From the NCBI RefSeq assembly GCF_001638985.1, contig NW_017265136.1, positions 1,260,726 to 1,324,725 of the forward strand: a stretch of 64,000 nt of DNA. The letters run 5' to 3'. A model generated the notes under the pieces. The model did no database searches. It was not told the origin of the DNA and worked only from the letters and a program-made list of their open reading frames with translations. Within the stretch, counting starts at the first letter, position 1, and each line of letters starts with the position of its first letter. The translations under genes and the position numbers were made by a program. Source of the stretch: Phycomyces blakesleeanus NRRL 1555(-). Lineage: Eukaryota > Mucoromycota > Mucoromycetes > Mucorales > Phycomycetaceae. Positions 22,262 through 33,830 of the stretch are shown piece by piece.

Positions 22262-23886
22262 CTAGATAATCGCACCGTAATCCCAGATGTGAATTTCTCC
22301 ATTGTCTGAGGCGCTTACTACTTTTGCATCTCCAAGTGCGATAGCAGTAACGGCCGAAGTATGACCTTGAAGAGAGTACATGGGATTTCCCTTTTCGATA
22401 TCCCATATCTTTATAATACCATCGTGAGAACCACTAACGAGGCGTTGCTTATCATAAGCAAGCGTCCACACGCCATGGGCATGGCCAAGAAGAGTCCCGA
22501 GGCAATTGCCAGTCTCTATTGACCATATCTTGATACTAGTGTCGAGGGAACCAGATATAATCACAGGGACAGAAGTAGTGCTTGAAGTGCTTGGAGCTTG
22601 AAAGCTTGTGCCTGTGTGTGTTTTCTGAATTTGAAGATTGGCTGTATAGTCTTCGAAGCGGTGAATTAAGCCTGGCATGCTTGGTACTGCGACCTGTACA
22701 GGTGCCAGATGACCCTGCAAAACACGGGTGCAGGTACGCTTTTCGAGATCCCAGATACGTATGGTTGTGTCGTCGCTAGTAGAGACCAAAGATGTACTAT
22801 TGTTGTAAATCTTGACATGATTTACTAAATGTGTGTGGCCTGTTAATGTATAGCATTTCCCTGTCTGAAAATTCCAGATTTTTATAGTGGCGTCAGCTGA
22901 GCCACTGGCAAGGATGCGAGCATCAAAATGCAAATGGACAACGCCGTTAGTGTGGCCTTCAAGTGTACGAATACATTGTCCAGTGCGATAATTCCAAATA
23001 CGTAGTGTATTGTCCATAGACCCTGTTACAAGTTTTGTATCGTCGAACTGTAGTGTACGTACACAGCGAGTATGTCCTTTAAGGGTTTCTAGTAGTGCGC
23101 CTGTCTCAAGGTTCCAAACGATTATTGTTTTGTCATAAGATCCGGTGATAAGCATATTCTGATATTCGCAAAACTGAAGGCACATAACACCGTCCATGTG
23201 TCCTTTAAGCACTCGGTGAACATATTTGTTTTTGCGCCAATGTCGTTCAACTACAAGTCTTTCACTATAGATATCCTTCCACAGCTTTCTGTCTGTACGC
23301 TTGTTCGGCAAGTCTTCTGTAGAGTCTTCTCGCACTCGTTTTTCAGGTGATCGAATAAGTTTGGGTTTCTGGAGTAGAGCTAGTCTCCAGCCACATTTTG
23401 TGCATTTGCGATCGATGTGTTGCTCACACATACGGTGCCAGAGAATATCGTCATCGGCAATCTCTCTCCAGCGCTTATTGACTTGAGCAGCCTTACAGAG
23501 GGATTGGGCGTCGAGGTAAGTGAAAATTTTTATCGAAATTTCTATTGGTAAAATAACCGTAAAATCTATACGTAAGAGAGGTTGCAGGGCGGAGGCAAGA
23601 TAGGAAAGCTGAGATGTGCAGCACGTCGACAAAAGTCCTTTGAGGATAAGGATTCTTTGCTGGGCTGGTGCTGCATCGAAAACTGACCAGAGATTGTTGA
23701 TAGGTGTCTGGTCCCTCAAGGGCAATTGCTCTAGTTCCTGTCAAATCAATATGAGAGATAGTTTAGGATCGCCCGTCAGTAGTAAATCCACGTGGGTCTT
23801 ACACTCTTAAGAAAGTCCGAATGGACCTTCTTTTGTTTGACAAAATCCGGATGGTGCCGAGAGCAAAAAGTCTTTGAATTGCTCAT
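22262..23886 (-). CDS. MET30: F-box/WD40 protein MET30/sconB, SCF substrate receptor
   Basis: In yeast and filamentous fungi this protein forms an SCF ligase that controls the sulfur-assimilation activator (Met4/CYS3/MetR). Two exons, 23886-23803 and 23737-22262, give 519 residues. After a short N-terminus comes the region shared with sconB (SVFDAAPAQQRILILKGLL). Next is the F-box (LPIEISIKIFTYLDAQSLCK), then the diagnostic WHRMCEQHIDRKCTKCGW, then seven WD40 repeats to the end. That linker separates it from CDC4/FBW7. The gene runs toward the 3' end of RSP5, with only 165 bases between the two stops. Confidence 0.93.
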
Positions 23887-24252
23887 TCTAAGAAAGCGTT
23901 TAGGGAAGAAAGCGTTTAAAAGGGGCCTTGTTAAAAATCAGGCTGATATTTAAGCAGGTCTTCAATGGCGCAATCTTCCTCGGAATCAAGGCAACCATTA
24001 ACACACTTCATTGGCTATCGTTGATTGGCTAGCACGCGAGAGAACACCCAAATCCGGAGAAGGCTGGCTCCACAGCACTTTCACACTCAAAAACAAGAGA
24101 AATAATTATATATGTATATTAAGCCCCCCTGTCCACTCATTGATTTTACAAGGAGGAAATTGAAGTTGTCTTTTTGATGCAGTGTCTGGAACTGTTTTTT
24201 TAGTTTTATATATATTGTACAAGACACGCTACATAAACACTTGAGAGATAAT
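23887..24252 (-). promoter_or_regulatory. MET30 upstream region with CCAAT boxes and CCTCGGAA
   Basis: Between the TOM40 stop and the MET30 start. Two ATTGG boxes (CCAAT in the MET30 sense) lie at 24010-24014 and 24024-24028. The octamer CCTCGGAA, also repeated upstream of GFA1, lies at 23978-23985, here in the opposite orientation to the gene. Function is inferred only. Confidence 0.4.
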
Positions 24253-25553
24253 CTAAGCAGACAACATGATACCAACGCCAAACTTGCTCTGGCCCTATTT
24301 AAATATTTTATGAAATGCATATGTCAGTCAATGCAAAAATTAAATAAAAATATGTTTTTGTATTACCTTCATATGATCCAAATCACCACTGACAAGGAAA
24401 GAGAATCCGGGTGCCATCTTCTCCTCCAATACAGCTGATACTCTTCCGGTGGTGTCGATTTGACCTCTAAAGGTGGCCTGTCTAAAATCAAACTTGCCGC
24501 CGACTGTTGCAACAGCTTCTCTTCGCTGACCCTGAACCATCATGTTAAGCTCAACACCAAAATCAACCTTCTCGTTGATACGCTGGTAGTAGCTTGCTTG
24601 TATTGCGCCCATGCCCTGGAGCTGTGCAGTTGCAATAAAATCAGAGCCGGTGTACTTGGCTACCAGTGACATGGCGGTCTCCTCCATATCAGCTGTAGGT
24701 CTCTGCAAAACAACTTCAGATCCGACTGCCAAGTTACTAGTGACTGACTGAAGGTAAGAAGCCATATAGAGACCAGTGAACTCCATAGGGTTAGGGTTCA
24801 TGGCTTTGAGGTTCAAGGAGAAATCAGAACCGGTGTAATCGTTTTCGACTTGGAGCATCGAGTGGCCAGGCATGTTGGTGAGCTTCAAGTGCGTGGATCG
24901 GTTAAGTATTTTTTTGATCATATTATCCCATGAAAAAAAAATCGCAACCAAATCCTACTCATTCAGCTTACCTGAGCAACAATCTTGGTGGCCATGCGGG
25001 GAGACCACATCTGACGGATAACTGCATTGAGGTTGGTATCGTTATCCATAGTTCCTTGTACCATAGTCTATTCAAGAATATATCAATATTGTTCTTTATC
25101 ACTCTCAAAGCAACCCAATTGACTTACTCTCTCGGTCATATAACCAGACATAAAATTGTACATTGGTGGCATCACTTGGGAGCCGAGCGAGAACTGATGC
25201 TGAACATGAAAGTTTCCAGACAACTCCTTAACAATGTTGGCCTGTGCTCCATCGAAGAGGTAGTTGGTGGTGAATGTGTCTAATAACCGCGTATCGGTCA
25301 AAAGGCTTCGGAATCTAAAAAGCTAAACTGTATAGCCAGCAACTTTCTTACCCTTCACTTCTCTGTGGAGGCGCTCAAAGCTGCCAGGGTTGGGAAGACC
25401 GAGACGGGCCTTTTGGTAGTTGAACCAATGGGGCCAATGGAGAGGATTCCAAGGCGATCCAGCAGGTTGCTGGTCTTTGAGCGTAAATGCCGTTGTCGTC
25501 AAAGGCGAATAGAGACGAGCTGGGGGTGCGGTTGCGGCTTCTGTGGCAGACAT
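24253..25553 (-). CDS. TOM40: mitochondrial outer-membrane import channel Tom40
   Basis: Tom40 is the beta-barrel pore of the TOM complex through which nearly all mitochondrial precursors enter. Five exons, 25553-25352, 25279-25128, 25067-24972, 24882-24367 and 24294-24253, join in frame to 335 residues. Signatures are NPGSFERLHREVK, NYLFDGAQANIVKELS, FHVQHQFSLGS, and VENDYTGSDFSLNLKAMNP. Alternating hydrophobic strands follow, ending in SKFGVGIMLSA, which fits the beta-signal used by the SAM complex. The last exon holds just 14 codons including the stop. It is divergent from the mitochondrial AsnRS gene, with 242 bases between the two starts. Confidence 0.95.
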
Positions 25554-25795
25554 GTCTATCTATTAGCTGAGGAGTCGACGCAAGGGAGAAGTACAGTGAA
25601 GTTGACAAAGTGGGTCCAAGTTCGGCTCAAATACACAGATTCTAACGTAGAACCAAAGTCCTCGAGGGTGGGGCATACCGAAAAAAATAAATAAGTGACC
25701 ATTTTTGTTAAAAGTGACATCACGATTTTAATCTGACAGGTCCCAAATTAACTCTTGTTTTTTCACTAGTCTTCTTTACTTTTTTTATCTATAAA
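25554..25795. promoter_or_regulatory. bidirectional promoter region, TOM40 and mitochondrial AsnRS
   Basis: These 242 bases separate two divergent genes whose products both serve mitochondria. A CRE-like TGACATCA lies at 25715-25722. No other repeated motif was obvious. Shared control is inference. Confidence 0.5.
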
Positions 25796-27402
25796 ATGTT
25801 CGGCTTGCCATTACGAGCATTACGTAGTGTTTCCCACTACTCTACTGTGGCTCCTAAACAACTCTTTCCTACCAAGACAATCAAGTCTTTGTTGGCTGAT
25901 AATCAGCCTAAAGATACAGAAGTATTGCTGAGGGGTTGGGTGAGGTCTGTGCGCAAACAGAAACAAGTTTGTTTTGCTATGGTTAATGATGGCAGTACAC
26001 TCAAGGGCATTCAAGCCATTCTTAACGAGGACGATGCCAAGAAGTGAGTATTTTACCCATCGAGTTTGTATAAGCTTATCAGTTGCTTTCAGATTGAGTA
26101 CCGGTGCCTGTGTTGAGCTCAAGGGGTTACTCTCGGATAGTCCGGGGCAGGAGCAAGCCAAGGAGCTCCAGGTTGACGCAGTCCGAGTTCTCGGAGAGTG
26201 CGATAATGTAAACAGGGATCAAATAATCCAACCGCAGTTTCTTATTTCTTCTTCTTTTTCTTCGTTCCACAGTCATATCCACTTCAAAAGAAGCGTCACT
26301 CTCTAGAGTTCATGCGTAACTTAGGTCACTTGCGCGCACGTGCAAACACCGGAAGTGCTGTTCTCCGGGTGCGACATGCAGCCAGCGAGGGTCTTCATCA
26401 GTTCTTTGCGGTGCGTTTTAGTTGGCTCTAACTCTGCCGATCCATTCACTCATCAGTCCATCACAACAAGCACAGAGTCAGGAATTTATTCTTACCAATA
26501 CACCCATCTTAACATCCGGTGACTGTGAAGGTGGTGGAGAGGTATTCAAGGTTACTCCAGGGTCTGCTACACCTTCCACCCAAGACGAGTTTTTTAAGAA
26601 ACCCGTCTATCTCACTGTATCTGGCCAACTACATGCTGAGATCATGGCTTCTGCCTTCTCGCGAGTCTATACGTTTGGTCCTGTTTTCCGTGCAGAAGAA
26701 TCTGTCACCTCGCGTCATCTGGCAGAGTTTTGGATGTTAGAAGCAGAGATGTCATTTATAGACCAAATTGATCAGCTTCTTGATGTGACTGAAGCAAGTA
26801 TTCAGCACACAACTAGACATGTCCTTGATACTTGTGCAGAAGATTTAGCATTTTTTAACCAATGGACCGATAAGACACTCCTGGACCGCTTACACAAGAG
26901 TATCGAAAAGCCTTTTGCACGAATGACTTATACCGAAGCAATTGATGTCCTACAGCGTGTCCAAGACAAGGAAAAACGTTTCGAGTTCCCTACTGTATGG
27001 GGGTCTAGTCTACAGTCAGAACACGAGCGCTACTTGGCTTCAGAGTACTGCGGACGCCCTGTTTTTGTAACAGATTATCCTGCCAATCTTAAGCCATTCT
27101 ACATGAGAACCAACAATGATGGAAAGACAGTAGGATGCTTTGATCTCTTGATTCCTGGTGTGGGAGAGCTTGTTGGTGGTTCGATGCGTGAGGAAAGGCT
27201 TGATGTTTTGACTCAAAAGATGGAATTGGCTGGGATGAATGTGGAGGAATACGGGTGGTATCTGGATCTCCGTAAATACGGTAGTGCTCCTCACGGGGGT
27301 TATGGTATTGGATTTGAGCGCCTGCTTTTGTGGCTTACTGGCCTCGAGAATGTTAGAGAAGTAGTACCAGTTCCTCGCTGGGTGGGACATTGCAAATATT
27401 AG
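25796..27402 (+). CDS. SLM5: asparagine--tRNA ligase, mitochondrial
   Basis: A class II aminoacyl-tRNA synthetase charging tRNA-Asn. The N-terminus ([18 protein letters not shown]) is Arg-rich with no acidic residue, fitting a mitochondrial presequence. An OB-fold anticodon-binding domain follows ([14 protein letters not shown]). The catalytic domain shows [21 protein letters not shown] (motif 2), [12 protein letters not shown], and [13 protein letters not shown] (motif 3). Four exons fit; the last acceptor is best placed at the AG just before AGTCAGGAA (about 26475) to keep frame. The usual last residues of AsnRS (PR.PG...F) appear as PRWVGHCKY, a small divergence. The symbol follows the yeast mitochondrial enzyme. 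Confidence 0.9.
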
Positions 27403-27804
27403 AAATTATAGAGTAAGCAATTACCAATACATTCCTTGCTTTTTTTTTTTTCTTTTGAAAAAAAATATTGTAGAATGATTTGTAAGCACACTCAACAAAA
27501 GAATAATAATAATATTTTTAAATCTAGATCATTGATACTTTATGTAAATCTTTATACTATGAATCTAATATAAGGTCAAGAGTATTAATGCGATATTTGC
27601 ACTATCAGCTATATATTTATTTAAAAAAAAAAAAAAAAAAATAGTCATTTTATAGAATGGTTTGGATTACATGGTCTCTGGTCTAAAAATCATATAGATA
27701 ATGCATCAAGAAGTCTGGGTTGAAAATATATTATCCGAAAATGACTCTTAAAATTCTAAAAGCACGTTTTTTTTTCCTGTGTTTTCTTTACCTTTTCATT
27801 CACA
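27403..27804. other. intergenic upstream of COX17
   Basis: AT-rich spacer with an 18-base A run near 27624. The pyrimidine-rich stretch right before 27805 is the COX17 leader. Nothing else seen. Confidence 0.5.
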
Positions 27805-28017
27805 ATGGCAGAATCAACCTCATCTATCAAAACCAACCTCACTCACTCTGGACTTCTCCCACTCGACGCACAAGGAAAGCCTATCAAACCATGTTGTGCC
27901 TGTCCCGAAACCAAAAAGCCTCGCGACCAGTGTATTTTTGATAAAGGAGAGGAGAATTGTCAAGAGTTGATCAAAGCACACCTTGAGTGTATGCGAAAGT
28001 TAGGATTCAAGGTTTAA
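27805..28017 (+). CDS. COX17: cytochrome c oxidase copper chaperone Cox17
   Basis: Cox17 carries Cu(I) in the intermembrane space to Sco1 and Cox11 for assembly of cytochrome oxidase. An intronless frame of 70 residues holds the copper-binding [10 protein letters not shown] and the twin CX9C helices ([11 protein letters not shown] and [11 protein letters not shown]), ending in MRKLGFKV. Length and Cys pattern are exactly those of the family. It is convergent with an X325/BIM1-like copper gene 196 bases away. Confidence 0.97.
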   Translation: MAESTSSIKTNLTHSGLLPLDAQGKPIKPCCACPETKKPRDQCIFDKGEENCQELIKAHLECMRKLGFKV

Positions 28018-28213
28018 ACTCTTACTCGAATTGAGCTTAAGTCAAATAAACCCTAGAATTATCGATTTATTATACATGTGCAGGCTTAAAATTATTTGCT
28101 TTGCTTCTCATTTATTTGCTTTGTTTAGTGATAAAGATTTATAATATAAAAATAAACGAATTACTATTCTAAGGGATAAAAAAAATAAAGGCTTGTATAT
28201 CAATAAAAGATAT

Positions 28214-28924
28214 TTATGCAAGAGCAATGGAAGCCAAAATAGCAGCAGCACCGAAAATAAGGCTACCAGTAGTGGCTAAAGAAGAGGCACCGCTTGATGA
28301 GCCATTGGATCCTTTAGCTTGAGGAGCAGAGCTTGACTGGGAAGCAGTGGCACTAGAAGAAGAACCATCAGCGTTGATACACTTGCTGCTGTTAAAGCCC
28401 TCGGTGTTGCTTGTCAAAACAACGTCTGTGCACTACAGATAAAATATAAAATATGAGCATTTGTGGGTTTATATTTAATACAATTAAATAAAACCTACCT
28501 GGTACAATGCACCATCACCTCCATTAAATGTGACTTGAAGAGTAGCCAAGGTTCCATTTGTAGCACCGGAAACATCGGTCAAGTTTACGGGAATGCAGGC
28601 AGCCAAAGGGAAGGAGTTCTGGCCACTAGCTACAGTTACGAGATTTGAGCTAGTGAAATCAGCACTAGTTGGGTTGCTGTTGATCAAGATATTGACTTGG
28701 TATGTATAAGAAGGATGCTCGGCATTAATCTCGACAAAGCCATCTTTCAGAAGGAATGAAGAACGGTTGGCTGAGGGTGTGTCATATCCACCACAGGGAG
28801 CATTGGCCTCGATGCTCTCACTAAATCCGCGTGTAGGAGGATAAGTGAGAGAGAAGTGTGCGGATGCTGTTTGGGCAACAGAAAGAATTGCAACAGCTAC
28901 TACAGCAAAACCAAGGCGAGTCAT
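28214..28924 (-). CDS. X325/BIM1-like copper-binding, GPI-anchored protein (LPMO-like fold)
   Basis: The signal peptide ends at ASA, leaving His as the mature N-terminus (HFSLTYPPTRG), as in LPMOs and X325 proteins. The domain continues with APCGGYDTPS, AEHPSYTYQVNI, QVTFNGGDGALYQ and CTDVVLTS. His1, the His in AEH and the Asp in CTDV would form the His/His/Asp copper brace of this family. The Ser-rich tail (SSSSATASQSSS) and final hydrophobic segment fit a GPI anchor. Two exons, 28924-28499 and 28432-28214, give 214 residues. Known members (Cryptococcus Bim1/Cbi1) help copper acquisition with Ctr1 and do not cut polysaccharide. A CTR gene is the next gene along, on the same strand. Confidence 0.88.
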
Positions 28925-30757
28925 TTTGATGTTTAAAATCGTGAGAGAAAGAGACAGAAAGTTGAAGCCAAGGCATATCTTATTTATACACCCAGGTAAC
29001 CTTTTTTTTCCCTTTGACCTAGCCAATATTGCGAGGTTTTTGCTTGTGGTGGGAGATTGATTGGTCGCTTGTTTTTGACGGCCGTCCTTTAATTTATCAC
29101 CGACACTTCAAGGTCTTGCCTCATTCTGAAATTTTGTTTCTTAATTTTCTATATAAAAAAAAGAATACTGTGGGTCTATAAAACATTTATTATTATTATT
29201 TCACTTTCTATATTAAAGTGTTGAACGAATGAAAGAAATATCTTAAAGAACGACCTGACTGTTATTAAGTTTAATATATAATCGATGTAATTACATTACT
29301 TGTTTATCAAAAAAGCTACGAGATTTTTTTTTCTTTTACATTTAATGTCTTGTTTATCAAGATATTCCTACAGAATCTGTGTATCAGATTCTTGTCATAC
29401 TCACACGCGATGACTTTCTTTGGGGAATAACCTTTGTTCTTCATTGAATGTAATACACGGGAAGGATATTGTATTTTTGTGTGACTTATGGTTGCAAAAG
29501 GACTATATGATATAATTGGAGTACTATTAACTGCAGTTAGGTTTAGACCGACACATCATGAGAATCTAGGATAGTTTTATTCCGAAAAAGTCTATTTGGA
29601 TCTTGTACTTCAATTCCTGTGTATCTCCCATTTTGAGGTATACATATAAGCCGCGACTCATTTAGGACTATTCCCAAACAAACATTTCTTGTCATAAAAA
29701 ATATATCAACCATAGACAGTTTAATAAGCTTAATAGTCATTAGGCATTTGACAGGATTTTTCTCGGCTATTTGGCTTTGAAAATCTCAAGAAAGTATATC
29801 AAGATAGCATATTGACTTAACACGCAAAAGTCTGTAAAAAATAGACTCAATTGAAGAATTCATGGATCGAGCCGAAGCGCTCCCAAAATTCGGCGAGACC
29901 ATCAAATTAAAATAAAGAAGAAATCATTCACTCATCTTCCATCACCCGTAATGGTCAGCGTATGATTAAAGTACAACAATATATTTTCTTTTCTTTTTAA
30001 AAGCATATCTTCGACTTTAAATAAAAGATGTTTACTAGCAATTATTCCTCTATTTATGTTTTCGGGTCTATGCACTGAAAATTTAATCTTAAACCCTTAA
30101 ACCCTGAAAACTCTTTCAAAGATCTCCTACTAAAATTACCTCTTTTCTTCTTTTTCTTTTCTTACCACATTATATAGCACCAAAATAATACTACCTTTAG
30201 ATACGATTCATAACATTAGTATTATTGACTTTGATTATATATATATATATATAATCGCTGTTCTCTCAATTATAGAGTTTATAATCCAAGAATTCTTATA
30301 GAGCGGTATATTAACTCCAGGTTCAAAAAAAGTTTAGTTAAAACGCCCAAGCATTGTTTGTGAAACAAGGTTATATATATATATATATATATCCTGAATA
30401 CCACCCATAGAAAGATTTATGCTTCACCCGCATATATGACAGGGATAATACACCCCTCTTCAACTCCTTTATGAGACTTTACTACCCTGATATTCAGGGT
30501 CTTTAATCAGAAAGAGTTCAATTTTACAACAACATGGCAGTAAATATTAAATCTGCAGAAACAGTAATGTTTTATAATATTAGAAAAAAAAATCAACTGA
30601 TTTAATAATTGTATTTGACTTGATGAGAGAAATGATAAGTTTGGGAATATATGTACATAGATATGAATAGGATAGGCGGAAGGGTAATTATAGGAGGTAA
30701 GGGTAGATTATTAAGAAATAGAACATCGTTATGTTGTCAAGGATCCGTAAATGTTAA
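28925..30757. other. 1.8-kb intergenic region between the X325-like and CTR genes
   Basis: AT-rich with two TA microsatellites (about 30236-30255 and 30371-30391). A minus-strand frame at 29543-29740 (65 codons) has no recognisable domain. No transposon ends were found. Confidence 0.5.
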
Positions 30758-31465
30758 TTAAGAGCAATGGTCGTCTCTGAAACCACCGAGAGATCGGAAT
30801 CGTCCAAATGCCATTTCTCCAACAAAGATTCCAACGATGACTACAATAAAGTAGCCGCCATTTCCAGTCATGACAACCAGCATTAAAAGATAGTTGATGA
30901 ATGAAGCGAATGCTGTGAGGAAGCTGCGAACGGTATCGGTATGCCAGACAAAAGGAGGAACGACAGGCATTGTAAGGCGAGAGGGGTATACTGGACGTTT
31001 GATGGAATAGCTAACTGATGCTCGAGACAATTCAGACTGGCCAGATTCTTCATTACCACAGTCCTTTGGCTACATAGTTAATATGTGAGTAGTTTGTTTT
31101 ATGTTAAAAAAGAAAGAAAGAAATACAAGTCTTACATGAGCATTGTGTTTTGCAGTAAGATCAAACGGTGCCTCGCTCAGGCCACGATCGTTTTCGTGTA
31201 CTTTGTTGAAACGCATAGATATCCAAGCAACGAAATAGGTTTCGATGGCCATCATTCCACGCGATAAAATAGCGAATACGAATAGACCAATGCATGTACC
31301 GATGTATGCTGATTCAGATTTAGGCATCCAGCTGTCAAAAAAGATGGCGTCTCCAGAAGAAGACCAGTGAAATGTGCCCATAGACATGCTCATCATTGAA
31401 TCCATGCTTGTGTCTGTAGAAGAAGTAGAATCAGAAGAGGTGTGGGAGTGGTCGCTCATGTCCAT
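30758..31465 (-). CDS. CTR-family copper transporter
   Basis: CTR proteins are trimeric high-affinity Cu(I) channels of the plasma or vacuolar membrane. Two exons, 31465-31136 and 31069-30758, give 213 residues. The N-terminus is rich in Met, His and Ser (MDMSDHSH, MDSMMSMSMGTFHW), the extracellular copper-collecting region. Transmembrane segment 1 is near IGTCIGLFVFAILSRG, TM2 near FINYLLMLVVMTGNGGY, and TM3 near FIVVIVGIFVGEMAFG with the GxxxG packing motif. The second Met of TM2 (VVMTGNGGY) is in a plausible MxxxM-like position, though the first Met is a Leu. The tail ends in HCS, resembling the HCH copper site of some CTRs. Which CTR paralogue this is cannot be told. Confidence 0.92.
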
Positions 31466-31616
31466 TTTGAATGATTTCTTGGAAAATAGGGAGGTGCAGA
31501 TTAAAAGAATGAGAAAAAATTATGATCTCAACCAATGTGCGCCCTGGGCTCCTTTTGTAGTCTTTAGGGGTGGAGATAGAATTATACCAGATACTTGTCT
31601 TCTGGAGAGCGAAAAT

Positions 31617-31624
31617 CGCGCAAA
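31617..31624 (-). promoter_or_regulatory. candidate copper-responsive element upstream of CTR
   Basis: On the CTR strand the sequence TTTGCGCG occurs 152-159 bases upstream of the ATG. It matches the Mac1/CuRE consensus TTTGC(T/G)C(A/G) of yeast. Only one copy was found, whereas yeast promoters usually carry two, so chance is possible. Confidence 0.3.
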
Positions 31625-32497
31625 TAAACGTCATCAAGAGGACTTTAAAGAGTTCTGTCAGCAATTTAGAGTAGCGAGTTGAGTGTTGCACTTATCTTGA
31701 ACTTTTTATTTCTGTGGCACCAATCATATACAAGATTGCAGCAAAAATATCTCAAACATATCAATTCTTTTTGTTGACAATCCAATTGTTTCCTGTTATC
31801 AGATCTGATAAATATTTCAACTTTATTTTCTGAGCTATCGAAATACAGACTTGGTTCAGATCACATACACACTATATATCTATAAAACAAAGCAAAACAA
31901 GAAGCTTACCAGAATACAAAATGAGCACAGAATCATGAGATTCTCAAGGTGGGTTGATCAAAACTATAAGTATAAGCATGAAACAGTTTTCCTTTTATTT
32001 CTTGTGTGTGTATATATATTTTTTAGGTTTTTTGCAACCTTATTGTCACACACACTTCTCATATTGTACATTGTAAAAAATAATAATATTGACACGCTGT
32101 ATACGGAAGTTTGGTGAGATTGGCCCACAAAAAAAAACAAATTGACTCATCTAAAGCTATATTAGTTCGGTTATAAGCGGCAAGCCTTTGAGATGTAGAA
32201 AGCAATTCGGGTCTGGCGCCATTTAACTTGTCTCGGGATCAAAGAGTATCAAAGTCAATATATGAGATCAACCAGATTTAGAGATAATTTTGCTGTCCAA
32301 TTAATACTTGACAAAAAATAAAATAAATAAAAAATACAATATTTATTGAAAATGTTGATCCAGTCGTAAATATAGATGTTTCGGCTGTAACTTGATATAT
32401 CTCTGCAACTACATTTCCTGTCCACAATACTATCCTATAGGCAATACATACTAAGCACAATTCATAGCCTCTTATTTTCCAAAAACTACCTTATATA

Positions 32498-33830
32498 CAG
32501 TGTTTCTGAAAAGCAAAATCGCACAGGCCCAATGATGATTTTCGCGCCAAATGCAAATCAATGTTGTACTGGTTTAAAAATACGTGAGTTCTAAAAATAA
32601 ATATCGCCACTTTGGAAAATCAGATGTCACAATTGCAGGAAGTTCTGTTGATGAGGAGCGATATAGTATTGAACCGCTGTGCTTTTATAAACAATAAAAC
32701 ATTTGGTTAAGGTACCTCAAGAAGTTAACAGTGAAATTAAATTTATTACACAGAGATATAACGAGGTTAAATATGCTGATGATATTGGAATGAGAGCAAG
32801 ATCTATAAAACTTGACAAAATGCTATACACAGATCAGGATAGAGTGATGTTCTTCAAACTATTTAATTTTTTTATAAGTACTTCTGATGCTGAAAAAAAA
32901 CCACTTTGGAATACATATGTGTGCAACATATACTTTGGCTAAACAGTACAAGAACAAGCTTAGTATAATCTTTGAAAAAGAAATATCGAAAGACTGGTCA
33001 CCCAAGAATTCTTAATGAGGAGAATAAAAAAAAACATATTTGATTGTATCGATGACAGCCCAGCCGTCCTGGAATAGGTCATAAAAAGAAACTTATAGAC
33101 ATATACAAAACTTAAGAAGTCCAAGAGTATTGTGCCTAACTTTGTTCTGTTTTTTTAAAAAGAGAAAAAATACTCGGTTTCAATTGATAGATAAGAATAG
33201 TAGAAAAAATCTCCAAGAACATCTGGAAAGGTTTCAAAAAGGGAACAAACTCGAAATAAGATTTACGAAACAACATTTATCTCGAGTAACATGTCTTTAA
33301 TATTAACATAAAATGTATCATATCATGGTCAATAAGAAACTCACCTGCAGTACTTGGTATATACAACATTCTTGATGCTAATTTGACTAAAGCTTTGATC
33401 AAATCTAGCGCAAAACTTCTTCACTTGGCAACTAATAAGAAGAGCAAACTAAATTATAGTATTAGGTGTACGAGCAAAAGAGCAGTAACAGGGTACTAAA
33501 TTATTAAAGGTCGTTGTGGATGAAATAGACCAGTATTGCCATATTGTAGGGTATTATCTAATTATTGATCAAGTTTCTCTTTATACCTCTGAAGATATAA
33601 CAAAATGTATTGTTTCTATAAACTGTAGTTGTGTATATCTGCCTTTGTTTTTCCCTGAGCTTAATCTGATTAAACAATTGTGTTTAGTTTTTAAGAGCAA
33701 AATGAAACACAGTACAATTTTGGGAAAGATAATGTTAAAGATGAGAATCAGTGAATCTTATACTAGTTTAAATGGGCGAATTCAAAGGAGTTCATTAGAA
33801 ATCCTCATAAATACTTGAACAAGTCCCGTA
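32498..33830 (+). pseudogene. decayed Tc1/mariner-like transposase
   Basis: The last part of a DDE transposase is readable at 33516-33818: VDEIDQY...GYYLIIDQVSLYTSEDI, then CVYLPLFFPELNLIKQ, then VFKSKMK and RISESY. It aligns with the GYYLIMDNAPIHTSEDI and YLPPYSPELNPIEQFWSV pattern of transposases common in mucoralean genomes. Here the second catalytic Asp survives but its neighbour Asn is Gln, and the catalytic Glu of NPIE is Lys. An N-terminal piece lies at 32703-32942. Stops and shifts separate them. The left end CAGTGTTTCTGAAAAG starts at 32498 after a TA; no matching right end was found. Confidence 0.8.

Noticed and set aside
29543..29740. 65-codon minus-strand frame between the X325-like and CTR genes
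   Set aside because: No domain, no plausible splice partners, and similar length to chance frames in this AT-rich DNA.
31851..32117. Possible tiny spliced membrane protein (MRFSR then FFATLLSHTLLILYIV) upstream of CTR
   Set aside because: Only about 34 residues, dependent on one assumed intron, with TA-rich surroundings and no homologue that I know.
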